From Strigops habroptila (Eukaryota; Chordata; Aves; Psittaciformes; Psittacidae), in contig NC_046358.1 in NCBI RefSeq assembly GCF_004027225.2, positions 3,376,720-3,440,719 of the forward strand: a stretch of 64,000 nucleotides of DNA, given 5' to 3'. Below the pieces are notes generated by a model. That model was not told the DNA's origin and made no database searches. It saw only the letters and a list, made by a program, of their open reading frames with translations. The position numbers were made by a program, and so were the translations under genes. Below, in pieces: positions 38,101-50,100 of the stretch (position 1 is its first letter; each line of letters starts with the position of its first letter).

Positions 38101-41100
38101 CTTTCTTCACAAGCTGAGCTGCATTGCACAGGGGGGGAATGGTGACCATTTCTGAATTTCTTTTTGAACTGATACCCTAGAGAGCACCAGAATTACTGCA
38201 ACATCATCTCACAAGAGTTAGTTAAGTAATTCCAACCTTGCTCTAGCTGTACCTTCATTTCCTAATTAAAGTTTGCTGGTGGAAAATCTGAGAAGTCTCA
38301 TCAGATTGAGACTTTAGAAAACTAAGACAGTGTCCTATCAGCACAACGATTCATTAAGTCATTGCACAAGGAAGTAATCTTTATCTTAACAGGTTTAATA
38401 TCAGAAATAAACATTTTACCTGCTTGGTAATGGTCTCCCGCCCCTGCCACTTCATAGACAGTCTCTGGTTCATATTCTGCCTGTCGCTGACTCACAGCTT
38501 CTTGGTAGTCCGACTCTGCAGCTTTGTAGCTGGGCTCTGGCTCACATGCAGCTGAATATGTTGTGCTGTTGTAGGTAGACTCTGCTGCATAGGAAACTGC
38601 ATCCTGCAGAAATACAGGTGGGTTTGGCAGGGGGTTGTAAACAGGTTCCTACACTTAGGATCAAAAAGCAGGTACTGGAAGTGATTCTAACCAACCTCAT
38701 AGACTGGGCTTGAGGGTGCCTTCTGCTCAGCTGGCTGCGTGGCAGGCGATGGTGGTGGAGTTTGTTTTTTGGCTTTAGCTTGTTCCTAAATTGAAGAGAA
38801 AGAAAAATTTCAGTGCGGTTTAATCACTGATGTCGTGACTCTGAAGAAGAAACAACCCTCCAGTAAGAAAGAAAGACAGCCAGCATACGCGGCAATAAAC
38901 TGATGCAAGCAGGCAGCAAAGAGGACTGGACTGGCTGGATCATTAGATCTGCCTGAAGGTTTAGTGTTGCTGTACAGCAAAGCCTCAGAAATGCAGCAAA
39001 GTAGAAGAGAAAAAAGTGAAGTAACAAACCCTGTGCAGTATGTACACATGCATGTGCTTAAAAATGCTCTTAGGCAGGTTTCCATAGGAGCTGCAGGGTT
39101 TGTGTGTCCAATATATTCATTTTGTTCATTCTGCTGGGCCTCATGTCCTGTTTTAGCATAAGTTTAGAGAACATGAAGCCCACGTGTTCTAATTGTACAA
39201 GTGATCTATTATCTTTGATTAGAAATGATCCTGCAAGCTCTTGCAGATCTGCAAAACACCTGCCAAGGCAAAAGACTGAATAGCTCAGACAAAACTAAGT
39301 CCTAGATACTGACAGTGAGGGATTCAAACATTCAGAAGGGTTCTAAGCAGTAGAAATAAAACCAGTATTGCTCTTGCATTCTGTAACATGGATCCGAATC
39401 AAGTGTTCTGGCACTCCAGCAGTTCATGCTGTGCCATCCCACCTGCAAATCAAAGGGCAAGTCCACAATCATCACTCGAAAGCCATTCATTAGGAAGCCA
39501 GGATCCCATAGCACAAGAAGTGCAACATTGCTTGCACGAGTTGAGAGACTTCAAAAAGACAGCTATTTTCTTTTGCCTTTCTTGAGCATAGGCGATAAGA
39601 AAACTGTGGATCTAGGGCCTAAGTTTCTTCTTTATTGTAGAAAAAGAAGAGAAAATACATGTTATGAGAGACTGTGCACTCCAGTTGTGCACTCCATCAA
39701 GCTGTAACTCCCCAAAGGATTCTCAGGATAAATTGCAGTCCAGAGGTGAAGGGGTAGGACTCTGCTACAAAAAAATAATTCTTCCTTGCCTTTGTTTGGC
39801 ACAGCTCAGGAAAAATACATCTTAACAAAGAAAGCAAAGTGTGTCTTGAGAACAGAGCCAGCTTTGAAGACAATTCAAAGCCCAGTGCTGTCCCTTCTGG
39901 AAGCAGTCAGTCCTGATGCAAACAATCCTCCCCCCACTTTTAACTCCTGTGCTACAGGAACAAAAGCAGCAGCAAAGTGTTTCTTAGAAGTGGAATCTAA
40001 GTTTGGGGACAAATTAAGTAGCATCAATCCATTAACAATGTCAAACATGGCAACAGTTTGAGTAATTTGTGCTAGGAAATGGGTCTGTACAGTCCAGACT
40101 ACAGCTTAGGACAGGCACAGAGTAACTGCCATGAAACATTTAAACTGCATTGCCCCCCCTCAGGCTGGGTTTCTTCCTCACTGAAATGCTCCATGGGAAT
40201 CCTGCCTTGTTCCCTAAGGTAGCAGAGGCTGGCTAAATCATGAGGCACCTGTCAATTCAAACCAGCAGCTAAAGAGCTCCCTGAACACCATTTCACTGTG
40301 TGACATATGTGAAAAGCAAAAGAAAAAGGATCACCAGCAAACAGGGCTCTTGGAGGAACGCAGCCCATATGTACTTACCCGCTGTGGGAGTATGTATGCC
40401 CACGTGCTTTCTTGAAGTGAGAAAACTTTCTGTCTCTACAAGGAAGTTCACTTAAGTCAAAGTCCATCCCCACGCTTTACAGTAACTGTGGACAGTGTGG
40501 CTTGCATCCCTCCCTTTTTCCTGCTCAGCTTGTGAGCAGGGGCAGTGCAGCCAGTGCCATTATAGTTTCCCCTGAAACTCATTCTCCCTCCCTCAGTGCC
40601 TGCAGCATCACACAATTAACCATGGAGATGTTCAGGCTGGAAGAACATTAATCATCTGGTTATGGTGAAATTTAAATACCAGCTTTGGGGGAAATATCCA
40701 ATGTGTCCAGGCAACAGAGTCTTTGATGAAGCACAAGAAAAAAAATCAAGCATAATGGTGTGAATTTAACCCACACTTACAGCAAAAATAACAGTAAAGA
40801 AAGTAAGTCACTTCTGAGACAGAATTGGATGGGGGGGGAAGACATAACAGTTCAATGACTCATGAGAACCTGTGTTACTACATTTAAACCCTTCTGGAAA
40901 ACTGTTTCCTCAGCAGAAGGAAAGCTCAATGAAAAGCTGAAATGGGTAACAAAAGCCTAAATTCACCCAAAATGAACGGCAAGAGAGCTAATGGAGAAGC
41001 TGAACCTCTTCCTCCACTACAAACTCATGCAATGAAAGGGAATGCTAAGCAGAAAGCCTGGTTACTTTGGCAAGACACATATGAGCAGTCATCTTCTCAC

Positions 41101-44100
41101 TGGTTAAAAAAATGGCTCCAAATGGGTTGGAATAGGAATAGTCTAATGGAGAGCCACCCAGCATCTGTAGCATGAAGTGGATTGTTTCAACATTGAGATG
41201 ATCAAGACAGGCAAACTGTTCCACAGCTCAGACTGAGAGAACTGAAGAAGTCACTGAAAGGCAATGAAGGCCCAGTACCAAAATGGACAGGCCACAGTGC
41301 CTGGAGACATGGCCATCACACGAAGTACCTCCTTGCATCTTGAGGAACATCAGCGTGCTTGCAGCAAAGGTGCAGAGCACAAAACATACATGAAGTACAG
41401 AAAAGATCAGTCTGAGGTATCAGAGTTGCCACATGCCCTAGGAAAGAGACACTTTCATGAAGTAGTAGCCAAGAGGTGAAGCACTAAGATAAAGTATCCT
41501 GCAACAAGAGAACTCGTACCACCTGAGACTTGGTAATGAGTCAAGTTTTTCACTTCAGAACATTCACTTTAAGGCCCAGGTGTTCAAGGATGGACTGGTT
41601 ACAGGGACTGGTCTTTTGCAGAATCCCCTAGAAACAACCAAATCAAAGTAAGGAAGTAACAGTCCTTGGTTGAGGAACGTTGCCTATCAACTACCATCAG
41701 CATCCTGAAGGTGACCTAAGAAGCTTCAGAAAGGCCAAGAAGTCCTAAAACCACCAGACACCTTATCTCAGAATGAAGCAGAAGTAGTGATGATGGAATG
41801 GAGACACTGCCAGGTGAAAATACAAACCTCAGGGGAAATAAATGAAAGAGCAGAACGAATGCTGAGAAAGCCCATTTTCCCTTGGGACTGATATTTCTTA
41901 GCAAGTCTCAGCAGTAACTGGAAGCAAGGGCAAGAAAGGGATCTCATGGGTGCAGAATGGCCTTATTAACAATGCAACACTTGTGATATCCATCACCTTG
42001 TATCATGGTTCTTCCTTATTTGGAGGTCTGTAAAAGTATCTGCTAAATTAAATCCTGCAAAGATAACAGTGCTGCTTGCTGTAAGTCACAAGTCTTGATG
42101 CTATCCATATCCAATGTGCTGACAGAAGAAAATGAGTGCCAAGAAGAGGGCGATCTCCTGCAGGAGTGAATCTGCACTTTCAAGAGCAATGCACACCTCA
42201 AGGTTGTCTCCAAGTTGTGTCCAAAAAGAGTATTTGTTCCCATTCTTCATCACCCCATGGGATAGACCCTAGAGCTGAGGGACTACAGCTCTTTGGTTAG
42301 TATTGCAGTCTTGGTGGCAAGGACAAGGCCTTAGAGAAGGTGAGGAGTGAAACATCACTTTGCTAGGGAAGCAGCTAGGTGCTAGACCTAGATCCTGGCA
42401 ATGTGTAAGCTTAAACACACTGAAACAAACATGCTGGGAACAGTGGACAGTACTTCGGGAGCAGACAGCCTGGCAGAAGCTAGAGGAGTTATAGGGCTAC
42501 CAGTTGAACAGCTACACCAGAAGGTGATGACACATGCTCACAGCATTTTGCTGTGGCTCTGAGTGAGCAAGTGCTGAGGCATTCAACCGTTCTCATCTGA
42601 AAAGCTCCCAGAGCAACTGTACAGGCTGGATGCATTTCAGCTTTACTGCTCTGAGGAGAGGGGAACCAAGAGACTCTCCTCAAGGCAAAGGATCAGCTTT
42701 TCTCTGTGTGCTGCAGGATGGTGCCAGTGCTAAGAATGACACAGAGCAGTCCCAGTTGACTGATGCTCAGAGTGGCATCCCAAAGCAGGCTCGATGACCC
42801 TATCAAATAGAAAAGACTAAATTCTCAACTTCAGCTCTCTCCCCTCTTCTCCTTTAAGATTTAAGCGTTAAAGGTGTAACAGGACAGTAAAGAAACCCAG
42901 TGGTTAGGGTAAGGTATTAAAATTTCACAAAGTCCACAGGGATGAAAGGCAGCATTACAAGAAATTACTGATATACAAAGATGAACTCCCATTCATCTTG
43001 TGATATATGCATGCAGTGAGCATATGGCTTCAAGATGTACTGTGTGAGCATAAGGCAAAAGAGGTGATAAGCTGTAAGAAAAAAAACCAAAGCAGCTATC
43101 ATCACTTTAGATGGAGCGACTTGAGTTATCCTATAAAGCTAGAATTTCCCAGATTAGTTTCAGATCAGAGCTAGGTTACCACAATCCTACCATGCATTTA
43201 GTTTTTCATACTTGTAAAACAAATTATTTACGTCAAGTCTGAACTTGTGATAAATCAGACCATACTGATGGAATGGGATGAACACCAGAACCCTGACATC
43301 CTGTAACAGCATCCCACTAAGGGGAAGTATCTGCCACATGTGAGAAACCAGTCATTGGGTCTGTCCCATTTGTTGTCAGGCAAAGGACCAAACAGATCTG
43401 AAAAACCATCTGACAGTCTTTCCCAGATTCCAAATGTCTCCCAGAGGATGTTGAGACAAGTTCATATGCAAGAAGATGTATTAGTGGGGTCTGCAGTTGG
43501 TGGCATACACTGGCTCTAACACTGAAAGATACTTTTGGCAGAAAATAAAAACACAGGAGGAGAAAGCGAGAGATAAGAAAGAAGGAAACAGGAAAACTCC
43601 CCCATAGCCAGCCAGGAAGAGCAGTGACAAGAGTCCCAGACAAGTATTCTCCTCTGGAAGGGTCTCTACAGCACAGCAAGAGGCAATGAAGATGTTGATG
43701 AGGATGACCATATGACCACTTTTCCTGTGCATCTCCTTGAGTACTATGTGCTTTCAGTAAGGACCTGCTCAATTTCCCTATTGGATATTCCTGCTTGGGA
43801 CACTATTAGCACTAGTTGTAGCGTTCTATTTTGGTATCCGTGTTTTATAGTCTCAATGCACATGTATGGCTAAGTAGCATTTATTCAGAATTTAAAGGAC
43901 TATCTCCTTTTGTGTCCTGTGCTTACTCTTCTCTAGTGTAAACAAATATATGTAGAACAAGAAGAGAAGGAGGGGAAAACAGGGACTATTCTTATGCCAG
44001 CACCAATTGCTTCCCATTCCCTGCCATAATATCAGGGTTTATTAGTATGAGGCAATGAAATCAGAGTAACAGCATGGGAGTGCAAGGGAAACTGCCACAG

Positions 44101-47100
44101 AGGCTCTGGACAAACAGTGCTGCAGCAGCTTGCGTGAAAGGTCACACAGCTGCAGACAGAGGCCCTCAGGATTACTGATAAGGCACCTCAGGCATTGTGT
44201 AACAAAACAAATCAACAAGAGACAAAGGGTGAGCTACTATTAACACACGAGTCCTCCCACCTCAGCAGCAGAGTTTCACCAAATATACAAATCCTATAAA
44301 GCAGCTGAGATGTAGGTTCTGACTAAGCATTTCCTGCAATTATTTTGCTTCTGAATAACACAAAAATCACAAAGCTTTTAACCATGCCAATGCTGAACTA
44401 AGATTCTTAATTCCCAAATTAAGATTCAGTTAACACCTGGAAGGTTATTTCCCCTAATCTCATGGGCATGTGCTATACCAATGGATGATACCACCTCCAT
44501 CTTCCATAATACTGGTTCCAAAAAAACAGCATCACCAACTATCACCATGGTATTAAACTACTTGAACAAGCACTCATATAGGACCACATGTCTCTCCCCT
44601 TATGAGCTGCTCTGTGCCCAAGGGAATCTGGCATTTATTACCAAAAGGCACAGCAGAAAAAGGTCAGGCTGCAAATGCCTGTGGTCACGACGAGCTTACA
44701 TATTTTGGGATAGGCTTAATAACACATACACTATTAAGTGTCCCCCTATCACCCTATCTGATGCCTCATATACATATGGTGCATCTATCAGATGGCTGGA
44801 GTTGCAAACAGGTAAAGCACAGGTACAAACACAGGAAAACCAAAGAGCTTTATATCCTGGCTGGAAAAAGGAAATCTCTTCCTTAAAAAGGAAATCTTTT
44901 CCTTAAAAGATTCTTTTTTCTCCCAGCATTGCATTGAAACACACAAGACATGCTGCTCAAATGGGATTTGAATCCTACTGACCTCCAGTTTCCTTCGAGC
45001 CTCTTCCTGTTCTTGTTTTTCTCTGGCCATTCTTTGTGCTCTCTCAGCTTCTGCCTTCCTTCGGTCTTCCTGCTCTTTTTCCTTGGCTAAGTTTTCAAAG
45101 TTAGCTCGGATGCTGCTTGTTTTATTAGCAACTGTAACATTAAATTAAAGTCAAATGTTAAGGTTCTGAATAAAGGTAGCCTGGAATGAGTTTCTAGTAC
45201 AAATTTCTTCTAGGATTGAACATGTTTCTGCTTTTCTGCTCTCTGAGCTCGCAGCCCATTCAGGAAAGCCCTTTTATCCCTCTTCTATCCCAGTGATATC
45301 CTGGGCTTTGGAACATTATTACCTCCAAAGAAAGGATTTGGGGCCACTGCCTTACCAGCTTCTATTGGCTTGGTCTTCTGGTAAGTTGATGCTGGTTTCT
45401 CAATATCTTCAAAAGTTGCAGCATTCTATCAGCAAGGAGAAAAACAGTACATTAAAAAACAGCAATTCGTAAAGACATTCGGACAGCTTCAATCTGTGAC
45501 ATTTTATTGTGATATTGCCCCTGGTTTTCAGAACACCAAAACAAAATCAGGAAGAATCAAAACTTGACAAACGGAATAATCCTTTCTGTAAATCGAACTA
45601 CGTAAGAATTAATCTCCAGGGGCAGGTTTAAACATATTCAAATCCTATTAATTAGAAAACAAATGTAGCTTATGAACAGGTGACTCATCAAAACTAAAAA
45701 TGAGTCAATGTCCTAAACATTTATTGTGTAGCTGTTGCTGTTCTAACCTATATTGTGCAGGATTTTCATCAAGGTCAAAGCATTCAGTTCCCTTAAAGAA
45801 GCAGATATTGTTAAAACAATATTGTATTTGAGAACAATATCAAAACATGAGGGTTTTTTAAATGAATGGTCTTGAGTCCTGAAGGCACAAGTAAAAAGAT
45901 CCTACAGACTTTCAAACTTTGTTACTTTCTCACTTTTAAATGTCCTACATAAAGCTGAGAATAAATTTATTCAGTAGATAAATCTCAATGAGGACTTCTT
46001 TGTGTTCTGTTTTATTAAATTTAAAAATGGACAGGTAGAAGGGGTATCAGCTGCCCTTTCACTGTTACAGAATACTAAATCAAATTACCCTAAAGAGAAG
46101 GTTCCTGATAATCAAAGTGGGCAAAGTTGGTAGATATAAGACACCTATTTTAAGCAGGTCAGTAGGATATCCTCGAGATACAAGACACCAGCTAGTTGTT
46201 AGAAGACATGAATGAAATGAATAGGTTTTCTCATTCTTTTGTATAAATTTTGCTATTCTTCCATTTCCATGCTTCAGTTTTCCCTACTTAAATATATATA
46301 CTACACCTATGTACACAGAGACATGTGTGTATAAACTGGCATCAGTTCTGTGTGTAGAAACTGGCTTTTTAAAGATTTAGAAAAGCACAGAACTCTACTG
46401 TTAGACTGGAGAAGTATCCAGAAATAGGGAGCTGAACACTACAGGTCCAACCAGACTATTTTGTATCCCTACAGACTATTTGTCATGGCTCTCTTAAGCA
46501 ACTTACCTTATCCATCCGATCTTTCTGCACACCATACTTCCCACCAAATCCTTTCGCATAATCTAAAAGCAGGATAAAAAGGTTAGAGCAGGGACTTTGT
46601 TGCCCCTCCCATCTTTCTGCCAAATGCAAACAGCCATTTCAAATGCAAATAAATAGCCATTTCAGCTGCATGCAGAGGTACAGTGACAGCTGCCAAAGAA
46701 AATGCAACGTAGTTTTTGATGCAGAAAGGATATACAAGAGCCTTCAGGTACACCAGCAGATGACAGATTGTGGGCCGCATGCATTCTCTGAGTAAACATT
46801 AAGCTGAGGATTGATAAAGTATCAAGCAAGGAAAAAGGGATGAGCCCTTCTAATGCATCACTTCTGTAACACAGCCTTTCACAGCACCAATTCTTAGCCC
46901 TCTGCAATAATCGTATAACCTAAGCGATTTTGCATTGCTCAAAGGAGCGATATCGAGTCTTCGGTGACCACAGAGGTGGTGTTTTTTTCTCTTTAACTTG
47001 GTAAATTCTATGAATGGCAAGAAAATAGAACAAATTTCTCATTCTAGTGGAATTGTTTGTGATACTCAACTGATGAACATTAAAGTCATTGGTAACAACT

Positions 47101-50100
47101 CTTGTTCTACACATGGAAAGGGGCAATTCCACAAGACAGCGTGAGCCTGCAACAACTCACCAACACAGAAATGGGGTGGCCATGCTATTCCGTACCACCC
47201 TTAGGCTGCACACTCTTCTGCTCACCTGATGCTGACTCCAGCACTTGTTAAGACTCCAAAATCAGTTTTACTCACTAGTGGCATTAACAACAAAAACAAC
47301 AAATGCCCAAAAAGCAGCTTTCTGCTCTTTGTAGTGAGTTATCCCGAGAGAAAGGTCTGATGAGCATCAGAACCAGCACAACAGAAGCAGAAAGAGTGTG
47401 TGGCTTGAAAAACAGTTTTCTGTTGGCAGTGAGCTGTAAGAATGTGCCCTTAGACTCTGTAGATGGACAGGCTTTCCTATACATCCCTGAATACAATTAC
47501 TCCTTCTCCTCCTAGCCCCAAAACCACTTGGGTCCCCTAGCCAGCTATTTTAGTGTATGTACTTGGGCTCTGCTAAGGCACATCTGATGGTGTATTTGTG
47601 TCACCATAGCACTATCAGAATGAACAACCTCATTTTCTTCAGCTTGGTATGTATTTTCAGCCAGAATAAATGTACTAAACTTACATTTTCCTGATCCAGA
47701 CTTCTCACTTTAAGATAACGGAAAACCAGGAATTCATGGTTTGTACCCCAACTATTTCACAATGAATAAAGAGAGCATGAATAAAGAGTATTTGCTCACC
47801 CAAGAACCACAAACATTCCCTATTTCTTGTTTTAAAGACTACAATCATTTTTAAATGATCTTGCCATAACTCATTGCTTGTTACTGGTTACATGCATGGT
47901 CCTTAGCTGAATATTTTCCCCACCAATTTTTCCAAGCAAAACTTGACATTTACTCTAAAACTGGTCAGCATGATGCCATTAACATCATACTACTAATAAT
48001 GTTATTATCACACTGTATATATAACTATTAACTAAATGCATGTTACAGAGCTTTTAACTGAACATTGGCTATCTCTTTCCTGAAAACAGGCTTGCTTTAT
48101 GTAACATTGGAAGAGTGAAGTGGAAGAACATTGCTAGATCATGTAAGAATAGAAGCGCAAGAAAGTGGCTGCATATTACTAGCATCAATCTACTCAGAGA
48201 ACTATTTAAGACTGTGTAAGAAGTGGCTGCACTGTTAAGAGAGTAACAAGTGAAAACGGTGCCTTGTTGAGATTCATGCTTGGCTAGTTTCTCCTTGTAA
48301 TCAAACCCCAGAGCAGATGGGTCCTGCCTTTCTGTCTGTACACCAAATTTCCCTCCGAAGCCACTCTTATAGTCTGAAAAAGCCACATGACACTCAAATT
48401 TTTGCAGTATTTTCAATCACCAATAATTTTGGATAGTGAACAAATAATCTCAATATACTTTTGTAAGAGGAAATTCAGAGGAAGTTCCCAGTTGAGATTA
48501 GGAAGAGGTCGACATGATTTATCAGACTTAAGAACACCATTCTGAAGTCACAGAATAAAGCACTTCTTAACATTTTTCATAGATACTGCATAATGCACTT
48601 GTATTTGATCAACATTACAAACACAAATACACACATTGTATGTTCACCAGAACAAAATAACACACAAAAGGATACAAGAGACTAAAATGTGTGGTTATCA
48701 GTGTGGTTAATATTTGTACACTACAGATCTGACTTTTAAAGAGGTGTTAAGGTAGGGTAGAGAGACTATCCTCCAGATATTCCTACACAGCATTGTTTAA
48801 AGGAAGAAGGAATATTCCTGCTTCTGCACAGCTTGAGCTAAGAGCTATGATCCATTCCTACTGCTGCCTTAGAAGAGCCATTTTAATATACGGTATAAAA
48901 TGAAGGCACAAAAAGGGAGGGGGCCTTCAGGTAATCCTCCCAGAACAAATCTGAGGATCACTTTTCATTTATTTAATTAAAAAACAAAACAATTAATTTC
49001 ATTTCTTTAAGTTAAGGGTGGTGATAGGCAGAAGGCTGGGGAGCAATCGTCACTTTGCAACTTCTCCTCTGGGTACCTGTATTCCATAGGAATAGGCACC
49101 TCCACAGGTAATGAGAAAGGACAGCATTAGATATTAGATTTCCCCTGCACAAAAATAGGGGTACATATAACAAAAACTAGAAAAGGAAGATTATTTGTGG
49201 AAAATACAAAGAAACTGTTAATGTGTGGTTTGAACAACTCAAGTGAAAAAGGAAAAACCAATCCAGGCTACCTGCAAACTCATAAAGCTTCTCCAGTGAG
49301 AATTTATTACTGGAGCGATAAATCTGGAGAAGTCAGAGCTTCTGGGGACTCAGTATCAGATGTGTCAAACCTGCTTTGCAGACACCAGTACAACCAATAC
49401 ACAGCAACCATTCAAACACAGAAAAAGGAGACCCGGGTCAGCTACTGTAAGGCTGTGGCCAAAGATACCACAGGAGGAGGGTTCACACAGGGAAGAGAAA
49501 TGTCAAAATGAGCGAAGTCAGAAAGAAAGGCAAGGAATTGTGAACTGATATACCTATCTGGGATTCGTGCAGCTGCACTTTCTCCTGGTGATCCCAGCCA
49601 AGTGCACATTTGTCTTGTCTGTCTGTCTGCACACCAAACTTGCCTCCAAACCCCTTTACATAATCTGTATGCATGAAGTTTCAGAAAACATTATTGCAGT
49701 TTATGACTGTAGAGAGTATTTAATACAAAAAACACAGTAAAATGTTATGGGATAAGTTGCCCTCTCATTAATGACAGTATCTTTCCCTCTTTCCCCTCCC
49801 TGCTACACTGCCTCGGCAGAGGGGAAGGACACCCATTCAGTAACTCTGGGATCACGGAGCAAGGAAGCACCACAAATCCAGTGCAGGTTACAGCACACAG
49901 ACTCAATGATATTCAAAGATGTGAAGAGTCTGATGCACCTCCTCCCTCAAGCTATATGTAGAGCATAGATACAGAAATAATGAAGGACTTGATACCTCCT
50001 CTGAATACCACGGATCTGTGCAATTACACATTTATTTCAATAACATCCATACAGACACGAAGTCCTTCGGAAATGTGCTTGTGAAACACTCAGGGACAGA

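Noticed and set aside
43317-43772. 151-residue minus-strand open frame in the large CTTN intron
   Set aside because: No domain, no codon-level sign of constraint, and no splice structure; consistent with chance.
44481-44906. 141-residue + strand open frame in a CTTN intron
   Set aside because: Random composition, includes the tandem duplication, no recognisable family.
48250-48263. Use of the GT a few bases past the repeat-6 exon (ACC|gttttc) as donor instead of GC
   Set aside because: It would add bases that put the next exon ([11 protein letters not shown]) out of frame; the GC site restores the conserved ESQQ|D junction.
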